Shown here piece by piece: positions 24,260 through 34,900 of a stretch of DNA of 64,000 bases. The stretch is from Fratercula arctica (lineage: Eukaryota > Chordata > Aves > Charadriiformes > Alcidae): contig CANTUZ010000025.1 of the NCBI GenBank assembly GCA_947846985.1, forward strand, positions 3,656,100-3,720,099. The letters run 5' to 3'. The position numbers were made by a program, and so were the translations under genes. The notes beneath the pieces were generated by a model, which worked only from the letters and a program-made list of their open reading frames with translations, searched no databases and was not told the origin of the DNA. Positions within the stretch are counted from its first letter, which is position 1; each line of letters opens with the position of its first letter.

Positions 24260-27200
24260 ATGTAATTTTTTCTGTGTTGCCCAAATTCCTTAAAACAAAC
24301 AAAAAAACCCCAAATCTCTTTTTTTCTTCCTATTTTCCTGGGGTTAACATTTTATTGTCTAGTTTATTAGTTTGGAGGTTGTAGTTTTTTTAATTAAATG
24401 CAACTAAGGATGTCTTAGGCCCATATAAGACAAATGCCTTTTAAAGTAGAATTAAATTGTCTAGTGGAGAACAAAGAAGTTTTGGTCTTCCTGTGGTAGA
24501 ATTGGTGGTTTAAATCAAGTTTTACCCATACAACTTCTTTGCAACATAAACATGCTGCACTGTGACACACTACTTAGCAGATGAATCTGTATGGCAATGT
24601 TTCTGCTTAATTTAATTCAGCCAGGCTATTTGTGGGCAAAATCCTGTCCTTGGCTGTAAATGCACAGGCTCTAGAAATTGGTGGTGCATCTAAAGGATGT
24701 GGCAATACAAACAATAATGTGCACATTTATTATGGCTGTGACATGAAAAGTCAAACCAAAAAATTTTAAGCTTCTTTGTATCATTAACATGCGCTGCTGT
24801 GAGAGAAAACAATGGCCAAGTGATCTAAGGACACTGTGCACCATCAGGTTTTGTGCCATGTTTCCTGGCTTCTCTCACTTTGTATTGTAATAAGAAGGTA
24901 GAGATTAATTAATTTTCTTTGTTTTGATCCCAGAGATATTTACCTGGCAGATTTGGGGGAGGAAAGGCCTTTGACCACTCTCTGAATTACTTTCAGTTTT
25001 ATAGAAATAATCTAGGGGTTTTTTTGCTTGTTTCTAAACAGGTGGGCAAAACCCCCACTTTAAAACTAAATATAGAATTAATGTCAACCACCCCTCAGGT
25101 CTCCAGAGTAATTGGCACCTAAGAATGCTCCAATCCTTTCTATGGTCCAGTATGACAAGGCAGATTAAGAATTGTCCTCTGGCAATTTTTTATATTCCAC
25201 TGATTGTACAGGGAGCTTCTCCTGAATTTGGAGTTCATCTAAAATATTGATTATGAATTTTGGTTCATCTTAAATAAGGCTTCTACCTTTTGTCTTGGCT
25301 CTCTAGGGATGCACTCATCTGAAAGTGTGTGTGTGTATGTCTGTGTACAACTGTCCAACCAGGCAGAGGTTAGGTTGGAAAACTAGACATATTTTCCCTC
25401 TGTTACCTGTGACATGTTGATGCTATTTATAAAACCATTCTTGGAAATATTGGGTGGAGAGCATGAAGGTGGTTAGAGTACTAAAGACACTCCTGTTTTG
25501 TTTCAGGAATCTCCATGCTGGACAAATTTGCTTCTAAAGATAGATACAAGCACATCTCTCTGACCTCATTAGGCTGTGGACAAGAGAAGGCATCTTAAAA
25601 AACCTGCTTGCAAAGAGATTACTTCCAATAGAGTAGATTGTGGAATTATCTTTGAGATACTGCGTGAAGCCAAAGGCTCAGTGACAAAACTTTAAGATGG
25701 AAACTTTAGACAAAGGTATCAATCAATGCACAAAGAAGGAATGGTAACTGAAGTGAAAATTGTAGGATCTCTAAAACGATGATTCTAAAAACACCTGTGA
25801 TAGAGCAAAAGCCTAAAAAAAAAAAAGTTGCTTAAGACTGGGATAAGTATCTAATAATTATACCAGGATGTGACTTTCAGTCCCTAACTCTCTGATTGAC
25901 AGTAGTGTGTATATATATACACACACGCTATATATATAAAAATATATATGCATGTGTATGTGTGTGTATATAAAAAATATATATAAGTATGTGTGTGTGT
26001 GCATTCCATCAGAGGGGATTGTTAGGGAGTATGCATTTTGTTATGTTTCCTTGTCACCCTGAACTCCCTGGGCAAAATGAGGAACAGTTAGATATTGAAG
26101 ACTCTTTGGGTACAAAGGTTTGACTTATTAAAAAGGGAGAAAGGGAAGGGAATCCTCTGAATGTCAAAAAAGACTCCACTTCTTTCCAAAAGGGAAAAAA
26201 AGATTTTCAAAATTCATCTTGAGCAATGTTTAACTCACACAATTTGAACATAAAATATGCCTGTAGACCAAAATCTCCCTTTCAAAGTATGGACCTGTCC
26301 TTCAAATGTCTTTTATCTTGTGTATCTGATTCTTTCCCAGCAAAATGAGTATAAAATGCTTCAGAAAGCCCATAGCAATTGAGAACCCAGCTATGTTATT
26401 TACTGGTTTGTTAGATTATTGAAATGCTACCAAAAATACATATAAGTGACAGTGAGTTATGTCTAATTGCTCTCTTGTTTCTTGGCTGCTGGTTCCTCCC
26501 TTCTTCCACAGTCTGTTTTATGCAAAATTTCAGTCTATCTATCTGGAACACAGAGTTATGGCAGAGGCTGTAGAACTGCTTGAAATGACTAGAAATAAAT
26601 AATTTCCTTGCACTACTAACCTTTGGTTGCTTTCACTGAGCATACGGTTTTATTCCACTTTCCACAGTTACACACATCACAGGACCAAGCCTACAAAGGA
26701 AATTGTTTAAAGAGTCAGTGACCAGCTCAATCAGAAAGGTGCCATATAATCCGTCAAAAGAGCACCTAAAAGGGGAGGGAAAGTACAGATTTACAATCTA
26801 ACCTTGCTGCTTTTTTTTCCCTTCAAACTGCCAAGACCCATGATGTAGAAATTCATCGACAAAAGATTAAATCTAGCTCCTCTTCTCATCTCCTTTCATG
26901 TTGGTAGCAAACCTTGGTAATTTGAATAGAGGCATGATCTTCACATTAATCAGAACTTAATTCCATAAAAATGTGAGTCCTGAGGAAACCATAGAAGAGA
27001 CTGCAGATTTGACCACCATGCGAGAAATAGTTAAGGAGCAGTCCCATCTTTAAATAAATTCGGTAGATAACTTTAAAGCTTTTAATAACACAGTTCCCCA
27101 TTAACTGACTCTGGAGTAGCTGATCTCGTTTTAGTACTCAAAAATAAATAAGGGGGGATGAAGTGAAGGATGTTTGTATTAAATATCTCCTAGGGACCTT

Positions 27201-27580
27201 TTGTCTCTCCTTTTCACTTTAAAACTTCTTTCTTTCTCCAGCACCTAGTTATTTAAGATGGAATGCAATCTAGTGCAGTGGTGTGTGATTCTAAACATTT
27301 AGTTTAAACCTGGATAGACATTAAAAATTCTAGCTTTTATCAGCAATATTTCATCTTTTAAGTTTTGAAAACTTGGTCTGGAAACCTCACTGAGACAGAC
27401 GTTTCCATGCTATGTTGGCACTTCAACATAAAAAAACCCCTAAACCTAGCACTCCAGAGCTTAAAAAAAAGTTTCTTTAGAACAGACAAGCATCCTCACA
27501 GTTTCTTTCTTATGTAAATAAGTATATTTGGAAACACACTAGTTTGTAAAATAGAACCACAAATAATCTCTCTTCCTCGC
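24260..27580. other. 5' flank or first intron of ZNF366
   Basis: About 3.3 kb upstream of the first coding exon. It contains a TA/TG microsatellite (25906-26002). No coding exon was recognised. Noncoding ZNF366 5' exons would lie here or beyond but cannot be called by eye. Confidence 0.55.
25906..26002. repeat. Compound TA/TG/CA microsatellite
   Basis: Alternating purine-pyrimidine runs (GTGTGTATATATATACACACAC, broken by AT-rich interruptions, then GTGTATGTGTGTG and TATGTGTGTGTGTG) cover about 95 bp. Confidence 0.9.
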
Positions 27581-28256
27581 TGTCGTGGTTTAACCCCAGC
27601 CGGCAGCTAGGACCACGCAACCACTCGCTCAGTGCCCCCAGTTGCAATGCGGGAGAGAATCGGAAGAATAAAAGTGAGAAAAAACTCATGGGTTGAGATA
27701 AAGACAGTTTAATAGGGAAAGCAAAAGATGTGCACACAAGCAAAGCAAAACAAGGAATTCATTCCCTGCTTCCCATTGACAGGCAGGAGTTCAGCCATCT
27801 CCAGGAAAGCAGGGCTCCATCACACATAACAGTGACTTGGGAAGACAAATGCCATGACTCCGAACGTCCCCCCCCTTCCTTCTTCTTCCCCCAGCTTTAT
27901 ATGCTGAGCATGACGTCATATGGTCTGGAATATCCCTTTGGTCAGTTGGGGTATTATGGTTGGAGAAAACTCATAACAATTTATTGTCATTTAGACAATT
28001 ATTCTATCACCTGATGACCTCTCCCCACACAGAAAGGGGAGTCGGGAAAAGCAAGGAAACATGAGGGTTGAATTATAAATAGATTTAACAGGATAAGACT
28101 AAATAATTAAAAATAATACTAAAGAACCAGTATTGATCCTGATACTAACAAAAGTTATACAAGAATTATACTCAGCGAATTATACCAGTAGGAAGCTGTG
28201 CACTTCCAGCAGCGGACAGCAAATGTTGGACACTGAGAGCGCAACGACTTCAGGAG

Positions 28257-28614
28257 TGTCTTGGTTCCAGCGGAGATAGGGTTAATTCTCCCCAAGACAC
28301 GGGTATTCCATGCCATGTGAGCCATGCCCACCCTGAGCTGCCGGGGGAGGGGGCAGGAAGTCGCCGCTTGGAGCGGGCTGGGGAATCCTGGGTCCGGTCG
28401 CTGAGCAACGGGGAGTGGCAGTTCCGTACTCGTGTTTGTATATTCCTCTATCCATGTTATTGTTGCTGTTTTTCTTGTTCCCTCTGCTGTTCTGTTAAAC
28501 TGCCTTTGTCTCAACCCAAGAGTTTTGCCTTTTTCTTCTGATCCTTCCCATATTGGGAAGACCTGAGTGAGGGGCACGTGGTCCTTTGTTGCCGTCTGAG
28601 GCCAAACCATGACA
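28257..28614 (+). repeat. ERV1 left LTR (plus sense)
   Basis: The LTR starts TGTCTTGGTTCC and ends AAACCATGACA. It is followed by GCCCTTTT and a primer binding site, so its sense is plus, opposite to the viral genes beside it. Compared with the right LTR it shows roughly two dozen differences in 358 bp by eye. Confidence 0.88.
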
Positions 28615-28622
28615 GCCCTTTT

Positions 28623-28640
28623 TGGCGCCCAACGTGGGGC
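28623..28640 (+). other. ERV1 left primer binding site (tRNA-Lys1,2 type)
   Basis: TGGCGCCCAACGTGGGGC, the complement of the 18 3'-terminal bases of tRNA-Lys1,2. The next base (28641) already belongs to antisense pol, so the PBS ends exactly at nucleotide 18. The last seven bases GTGGGGC also occur at the corresponding place in ERV2 pol (54224-54230). Confidence 0.85.
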
Positions 28641-29013
28641 TGTGTTTCCACCCCTGGGGCAGTCGATTCCAGGTGTACTGGATGCCCCTCCAAGTGAAGG
28701 CAAACTGTGGCCTGCACTCTGCTGCCAAAGGGATTGAGAAGAATACATTAGCCATATCAATCGTGGCATACCACTTGGCTGCCTTGGACTCCAGTTCATA
28801 CTGGAGTTCTAGCATGTCCGGCACAGCAGCGCTCAGCGGTGGCGTGACTTCATTCAGGCCACGATGGTCTACAGTTAGCCTCCACTCTCCATTAGATTTT
28901 CGCACCAACCATATGGGACTGTTAAAGGGTGACCGAGTCTTGCTGATCACTCCTTGAACCTCTAGTTGAGGAATCAGCTTATGGATGGGAATCAGAGAGT
29001 CTTGGTGAGTGCG
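28641..29013 (-). pseudogene. ERV1 pol fragment: N-terminal reverse transcriptase, truncated
   Basis: The minus strand encodes the start of retroviral RT, including SPFNSPIWLVRKSNGEWR, TIDMANVFFSIPL (first catalytic Asp) and LPQGWKHSPT. It ends at the inverted junction before the YxDD loop. Reading on through the junction gives an ORF whose tail is only antisense PBS/LTR. A TAG at 29014-29016 separates it from the protease part in the same frame; ERV2 has a sense codon there. It is not functional. Confidence 0.88.
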
Positions 29014-29501
29014 CTATTGCCGCCGATGCACCGTTGTGGTAGCAATCGGCACCTGCTGTTCTTCGACCCTCAACAACCCCACAACAGAAGAGTCCTGCGA
29101 GAGACCAGGCAAGGTAGACAACTGTTTAACTTCCTCCGTCTCCAAGGCAGCTATGCCAAAGGCCCACCGATACCCCTTTGGGTCCTTAAAATAGCCTCTC
29201 CTGAGGTAATCTATACCAAGGATGCATGGAGCCTCTGGGCCAGTCACAATGGGATGCTTTTGCCACTCATTCCCAGTTAGGCTCACTTCCGCCTCCAGTA
29301 CAGTCAACTCTTGGGATCCCCCTGTGACCCCAGAAATAGAAATGGGTTCTGCCCCTCTATAGCTTGATGGTATTAGGGTGCACTGTGCTCCTGTGTCCAC
29401 TAGAGCCTTATACTCCTGTGGGTCTGATGTGCCAGGCCATCGAATCCACACAGTTGGACCCGGTTGTCCCTTTCCTCCACCTGGCTGGAGGCAGGGCCCC
29501 T
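29014..29501 (-). pseudogene. ERV1 protease region
   Basis: The ORF encodes a retropepsin with the active-site motif LVDTGAQCTLIP and the later ILGIDYLRRG block. Retropepsins act as dimers to cleave Gag-Pol during maturation. Compared with ERV2, a 4-bp deletion near 29452 puts it out of frame with the upstream gag-pol junction, and the TAG at its end cuts it from RT. A TAG codon at 29502-29504 ends gag at the same place as in ERV2. Confidence 0.87.
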
Positions 29502-31461
29502 CTAATCCTGGTCATGGTATCCGGTACTCACTTCTTGCAGAAATGACTTGGAAGTTCCTTCAAGAGGATCAGAAGCAAGATCAGGCCTTCTGCTCTGTCT
29601 GGGGAACTGCCCACTGGAAACTGGGGCGGCACTTCTCCTGGAGGGATCCCCTTTTGTGGTTGTCCTTCCTTGCAACTCCTGTACCTAAGTCCGCAGGATC
29701 CAAGTAGGTTGTCCATCCCACTTCCTCATGTCCTCTCCATGGTCACGCAGGTAGAACCACAGGGTGCCTCGTGGTGTGTACCCTCTGTACTCTCTCTCTT
29801 GAGTGGGGAAATGGCTGCTCCTAATAGCTGAGATGCTGGCCTGCACAGGTGGGGAGTAGGACATATTCTCTTCAAGTTGCTGGACCTTCCGGGACAGTTT
29901 CTCCACAGCTGAGACAAGGGGGGGAAGAGAGGCTTTCTTCATATCGCCAGAGCCGGCCAGCCACCTCATCCACCGTTGATCCCTCTTCGCCTTTCCATTC
30001 CATTACTGCCAGTGAGTTGGCATATGACGATGGTGCACTCCGTACAAACTTCCGCCACATGGGCCTTGTGCATTGGACCTCATCAGGGTCCGTGGGTAAG
30101 TCTGCATTGTCCAAGTCATAATAAATCATCTCCCGCACGGCTAATTCTCTCAGGTACTGGATACCTCTTTCCATGGTGGTCCACTTGCTTGGGTGACATA
30201 CAACATCTTCACTGAAGGGGTACCTCTCCCTCACGCCTGACAGGAGTCGTTTCCAGAGGCTGAGGGCTTGGGTCTTCTTTCCAATTGCCTTGTCAATGCC
30301 GCCTTCCCTAGACAGGGATCCCAACTGTCTGGCTTCCCTACCCTCTAATTCCAGGCTACTGGCCCCATTATTCCAACACTGAAGCAGCCAGGTGACAATG
30401 TGCTCACCTGAAAGTCGGCTAAAATGTTTTCGCATATCCCGCAGCTCACTCAAGGATAGGGATCGGGTAATTATCTCTGGTTCTGCCTCTTCCTCCTGTC
30501 CTTGTGATGGCCCTGGTTCATTGTCATCTCTTACTAAGCGAACTGATTTCTTTGTGTACTTCTTCTTGTGTATGGGGGCAACGGATACTGGCACGGGTTG
30601 GTTCCCTGGTTCAGCGGCAGTGGCTGCCACCGCGGTTGGAGTAGCTGCAGTCCCTGTCGCAGGGGCTGCAGTAGCCGCAGTGTCTGTCGCAGGGGTTGGA
30701 GTAGCCACAGTGCCTGTTGCAGGGGCTGCAGTAGCCGCAGTGTCTGTCGGTCTGGTCTCTGTCTCTTTCCCCTGAGGGTGCTGCATAATACTGAGCAGTG
30801 CCTGGTAGATACTGGCCAGGGCCCAGCACAGTGTGGTGAGTTGTGCCTCTCTAGAATAGCCACAGCATTTTCCCTTCAGATATTCTACTACTCTATCAGG
30901 GTCCTGTAATTGTTCAGGGGTGAAGTCCCAGACCACTGGAGGTGAGACGTTCTCTAGGTACCTGCCCATGTTCTCCCACATGCCATGCCACCCCTGACTG
31001 TCCAGCCTCGGAGCAGAGCTCTGGGTGGTAGTCTTAAATAGTCGTTTAACCCTAAACGAGACCTGGAACATATTCAGCAGACATAACACTAGGAAGATGC
31101 TGGTTTGAGCATCCCAAGGATATTCAAAATTCTCAAAAGCTGTCATACCTGACCCAAAGGAGAAAAGGGAGGCAAAAGAGCTGGGGAAAGTGTCCCCTCC
31201 TGTTTCCCCCATAGACTGGGTGTAATTATTAATAAATTCTGAGAGGTGGTGCCCAATGTACGGACAGGACAGCAATACCACATAAACGCCCCAAAGTAAC
31301 TGTCTAACAAGTGATGTTGTCATATCATAAGCCGATATCGCACAGGACAGTAAAATGATAATCCTCATCCCTCTCCCAGAAGTAACAAATATCATCACAG
31401 GGAGTATATAAGCCATATAGGAATTTACATAACACAGCCATGAGAACAAACCAAGCAACAT
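29502..31461 (-). pseudogene. ERV1 gag-like polyprotein with N-terminal membrane segments
   Basis: A 529-codon open frame starts ATG at 31461 in context ACCATG. Residues 2-26, 33-50, 55-69 and 120-135 are hydrophobic enough to be membrane segments. A middle part (about 150-235) is followed by an Ala/Thr/Pro 10-residue repeat region, a KKKYTKK basic patch, then a capsid-like helical region (LSELRDMRKHFSRLS, YLRELAVREMIYYD). No CCHC zinc knuckle is seen. A frameshift near 29930 moves the continuation (VEKLSRKVQQLEENM, RGTLWFYLRDHGEDM) to another frame, and a TAG at 29685-29687 is absent from ERV2. Assignment as gag rests on position between PBS and protease and on the capsid-like part; the function of the membrane part is unknown. 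Confidence 0.75.
30625..30750 (-). repeat. 30-bp tandem repeat in ERV1 gag (about 4 units)
   Basis: Units such as GGGGCTGCAGTAGCCGCAG followed by TGTCTGTCGCA repeat every 30 bp, coding for 10-residue Ala/Thr/Pro units on the minus strand. ERV2 has about seven units. Confidence 0.85.
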
Positions 31462-31557
31462 GGTGACCAGCGACTATTTACCTAATAAAATAAACACTTA
31501 CAACAAATTTGTTTTTTCAAGCTCTAGTTGGATTCTGTCGTTATCTCAACCCTTCGA

Positions 31558-31575
31558 GCCCCACGTTGGGCGCCA
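31558..31575 (-). other. ERV1 right (authentic) primer binding site, tRNA-Lys1,2
   Basis: On the minus strand it reads TGGCGCCCAACGTGGGGC and complementarity to tRNA-Lys1,2 extends a further five bases (TCGAA). It lies 8 nt inside the right LTR and about 95 nt before the gag ATG, the standard order for a provirus on the minus strand. Confidence 0.88.
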
Positions 31576-31583
31576 AAAAGGAC

Positions 31584-31941
31584 TGTCGTGGTTTGGCCTC
31601 GGATGGCAACAAAGAACCACGTGCCGCTCGCTCGGGCCTTCCCAATATGGGAAGGATCAGAAGAAAAAGGCAAAACTCTTGGGTTGAGACAAAGGCAGTT
31701 TAACAGAACAGCAGAGGGAACAAGAAAAACAGCAACAATAACATGGATAGAGGAATATACAAACACGATTACCGAACGTCCGCTCCCCGCCACTCACCGA
31801 CCGGACCCGGGATGCCCCAGCCCGCTCCAAGCGGCGACTTCCTGCCCCCTCCCCCGGCAGCTCAGGGTGGGCATGGCTCACATGGCATGGAATACCTGTG
31901 TCTTGGGTAGAATTAACCCTATCCCCGCCGGAACCAGGACA
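31584..31941 (-). repeat. ERV1 right LTR, 5' LTR of the minus-strand interior
   Basis: On the minus strand it runs TGTCCTGGTTCCGG to AAACCACGACA, 358 bp, the same length as the left LTR. PBS and gag follow it in normal order. Confidence 0.88.
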
Positions 31942-34900
31942 GGGAGGAAGGGAAGGCCTCAGGGGTCCAGCACCGGGGCAAGGAGTTCTCTGGAGTGCCG
32001 CCATCAATGGAGAGAGAAACTATGCAGCAAACTCTCTAATTTATATCAAATGTGATGTTCATGGTATGAAATAATCTTGCTGGCCAGCCTGGGTCAAATG
32101 TCCAGGCCTCATCCCTACATCTGGCAAGGCTTGAAGACACTGAGACCTTGAATCCCACATAGCCTAGCTGGCTATAAAGTAAATATTTTCCCGAATTCAG
32201 ACACTGGAGCTTTCTAAAAGTGGAGTTTTCCCCAGCATTAGAAGAGAAATTAGTCCTGTGTCACTCAACCCAGGACATGGGGTCAGCTGTCCCAGCTGTG
32301 TCCCCTCCCAACTTCTTGTGCACTGCTATCCCACTCACTGGCAGGGCGGTGTGAGGAGTAGAAGTGCCTTGGCTGCTTAGCAATAACCAAAAACACCAGT
32401 GTGCTATCGACACTATTTCCCATCCCAAATCCAAAAAATAGCAACATACCAGCTGCTAGTAAGGAAGTTAACTCTGTCCCAACTGAAACCATGATACTGC
32501 CCTTTTAAAAAAGAAAAGAAAGGTTAGAGTGAGTTCAGATAATTGCTGAGGTATTTCCAAAATAGAATACCTATGCAGAAGCTAATAATGTTGAGTTAAC
32601 TTCCATGAAAGGGGAAGAGAGTTTAACACAGAATATGAATCACCATTTACTTTCTCATTTCCACTCATCGTATTTCTACAAAGGATTTTACAAAAAAGTA
32701 TGTAAATCATGCTATTCACTCTACAGCATATACATTGTTATAGTCCCTAGTTAATATTCCATACTGATGTCAACAGCAAAATTTCTTTAGACTTCAATAG
32801 AACCAAGGTTCTTCTTCCAGTATGAAAGTGCCTTCTATCTATAGAATAAAAGTTCAGCAATAAAAATGGGAGGTTATGAAGTTGCTCCAGCTTAAACACT
32901 GACTACTACTGTTCTGATTTTGCTCTTGGGCAGCACAATGGTAAAAACTGAAATGAGACCAAGATGAGAGAAAGTGATATGTACGCTCTGGCAAACAGGC
33001 TACTTTTATGAGGTTTGCGCTTGTGTTTTCTCTTTCAAAAGAAGATGAAACAGAGGAAAGTGTAGGAAGGCTAAAGGTGGCTGAATAGGATGAACAGCTG
33101 CTCTTAGCTGGAAGAGAAATTCCATGTTTAAATGAACATATATGACTGTAGAAGCTGTGCACTCTAAGAGTACGTTTCTGCTCTCCTCTTGAGGCCTGAA
33201 ATATTGGCATCTATTAAGGAAAGAATGAAATCTAACAGCTGTTTCTGCATAGGATGTGGTGAGGATCAGTGAAAAATGACACACTATTATATTTCTTGAG
33301 CTGTAGTTGAACAGTTGGAGAGCTCCAGCCTTATTGAACAACCATCTGTTTTTTCAGTCACTGACTTTTTTAAACTCTTGTTATAGAGGTGGTTATGCTT
33401 GTCTTAATAGGTTTAATGGGTTCTCCTTCATTCAGTTTACCCTTCAGTATAGTTTTTGGTTTTAAATGTATTCAGTCATACAGCTGTTGAACTAAACACA
33501 AAAATCTTTACTTAGTTTTCACTCAGTCACTATTTATGCAGAACTTGCATCAGTCTCAGGATCCGAGCAAAGGGGCCTCACTATGCTGAATTCCCTACCA
33601 AATCTACACTGCTCTGAGATATTTTCAGACTTTGAAAATGCCAGGAATACCTGTACAAACATGAATGTATCCATCACTGATAACCAATTATTTTCAGTTA
33701 ATACACATCTGATTGATTTTCCCTGCTAGTTTCCTTCAGTGGCAACATGAGCCCTCCATAAACCCCTTTTTTCTTTCTTTTTGACTTGTTTTCATGCCTT
33801 CTTTCATGTTGCCTCCTGTGTGTGAGTGAAGTCCCACAATAATGTTGCTGTTCCCCATTTCCTTTTCTATTGGGAGTTTCATAATTTCGCAGAGTTGGAA
33901 AATAATCAAGTGGATTTTTTTTTCACCTCTAATTTTCAAGCATATCTTGTCTGTTTTGCTGGTTTTATGGCCTGTCTTGAGTAAGATGTTGGGCTAGATG
34001 ATGATAATGTTCCATATCTGTAAAATCCATGCATCTGCTTATCATTTGTACAGTCAGATTTTTGTTTGTAGATGCTGCCTTGGTGAATTATGCAGAAGCT
34101 GTAAATATGCTCAAAAGATTTAGAGTTATTTCAATACTAGGCTTTCTAGATATTAGTTCAAACTGCCAATGTTATTCAATAATGGGCTATCTGTACAGTT
34201 TTTATCAAATTAAGGAATTTTATTTACTCTAGACTTGAGTGACTATAGACATTAGAGGAGGGCAGGAGGTAAAAGATCATGTTCAAATCCATAACAGAAC
34301 TTCTCTAAAATCAGTGTCAACCCTATTCTCTTATTCTTTAGAGAAGTCTGTGCAAGGTGTATTTTCCATCCATGTTCTCTGGGCACCAATAGCCATCAAT
34401 AGCACACAAATTTTAAAAATGGACTCCATTATCATATACTGAGTGCATGTTAATATACTCAAGCTGAGTGTATAAACTGAGTATATGCTATATATAAACT
34501 AAGTATATGTTAATATACCCAAATCAGCCTTGAAGTCTTTATGCTACATTATTTGAAGCGAATCTAAAAGATGATTTGCATTCTAAATGAAGAGAACACT
34601 TTTTCTGCCATGGTGTGGAGCTAGAAGGCAGCAGAAATTTGGACTACCTTGCAAAAATAAACAAGGATTTAGGGAAAGTATCCAAAATTAATGCGCGTGG
34701 ATACTGATTAGGGAGACACAAATGTTGGGGAGGCTTTAAAAAAACAGGCCTAAGCTGTGAATAATAGACTGTGGAGTTTAGTCAAATCTTTTCCAATACC
34801 ACAAACATTTGTTTTCTCTCTCTCACATGCATGTAGACTTTGTGTCAAATTAAGTCCATGATTTAATCATCAGCTTAATTGTCTTCCAAGATAAGACTTC

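Larger units (their letters stand above)
28257..31941. mobile_element. ERV1: inverted, pol-truncated endogenous retrovirus with inward-facing LTRs
   Basis: Both ends are 358-bp LTRs of one family, but in inverted orientation: left 28257-28614 on plus, right 31584-31941 on minus. Each is followed inward by an 8-nt spacer and an 18-nt primer binding site. The interior is single-copy viral sequence on the minus strand: gag-like, protease, then RT cut off before its catalytic YxDD. The left PBS is joined directly to antisense pol. The flanks AGGAG (28252-28256) and GGGAG (31942-31946) are a likely 5-bp target duplication with one mismatch, so the abnormal form seems to have integrated as one unit. 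RNase H, integrase and env are absent, so it cannot move by itself. Confidence 0.88.
27952..32277 (-). mobile_element. Solo LTR of family C, inserted in LTR A and split by ERV1
   Basis: The left half is 27952-28256 (TATTATGGTTGGAGAAAAC...), the right half about 31947-32277 (...CAACCCAGGACA). A perfect 5-bp target duplication TGGGG flanks the pair (27947-27951 and 32278-32282), proving insertion into LTR A. Total length is about 630 bp. The first base pair of the LTR reads TA instead of the usual TG, a mutation. No internal coding sequence of its own is present. Sense is probably minus, from a U5-like segment on the left. Confidence 0.8.
27581..32496 (-). mobile_element. Solo LTR of family A, split by nested LTR C and ERV1
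   Basis: The left part (27581-27951) starts TGTCGTGGTTTAACC and runs to CAGTTGGGG. The right part resumes at 32278-32282 (TGGGG) then TCAGCTGTCCCAGC and ends near ACCATGATA at 32496. The two parts join into one continuous LTR of about 585 bp that matches the copy at 2699-3247. U5 is on the left, so sense is minus. Everything between 27952 and 32277 is a later insertion. The outer 5-bp flanks do not match, so the right end is approximate. Confidence 0.85.

Noticed and set aside
28155..28799. 214-codon minus-strand ORF
   Set aside because: It runs in a shadow frame across the left LTR and the pol junction of ERV1 and has no domain in this frame.
30392..30909. Plus-strand Cys/Ser-rich ORFs across the gag repeat (and the same at 56116-56561)
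   Set aside because: They are antisense shadows of the 30-bp repeat in the minus-strand gag; composition comes only from the repeat.
31553..31575. Sequence identical to the 3' end of tRNA-Lys
   Set aside because: Only the acceptor/T-arm part is present, at the position of a retroviral PBS; it is not a tRNA gene.
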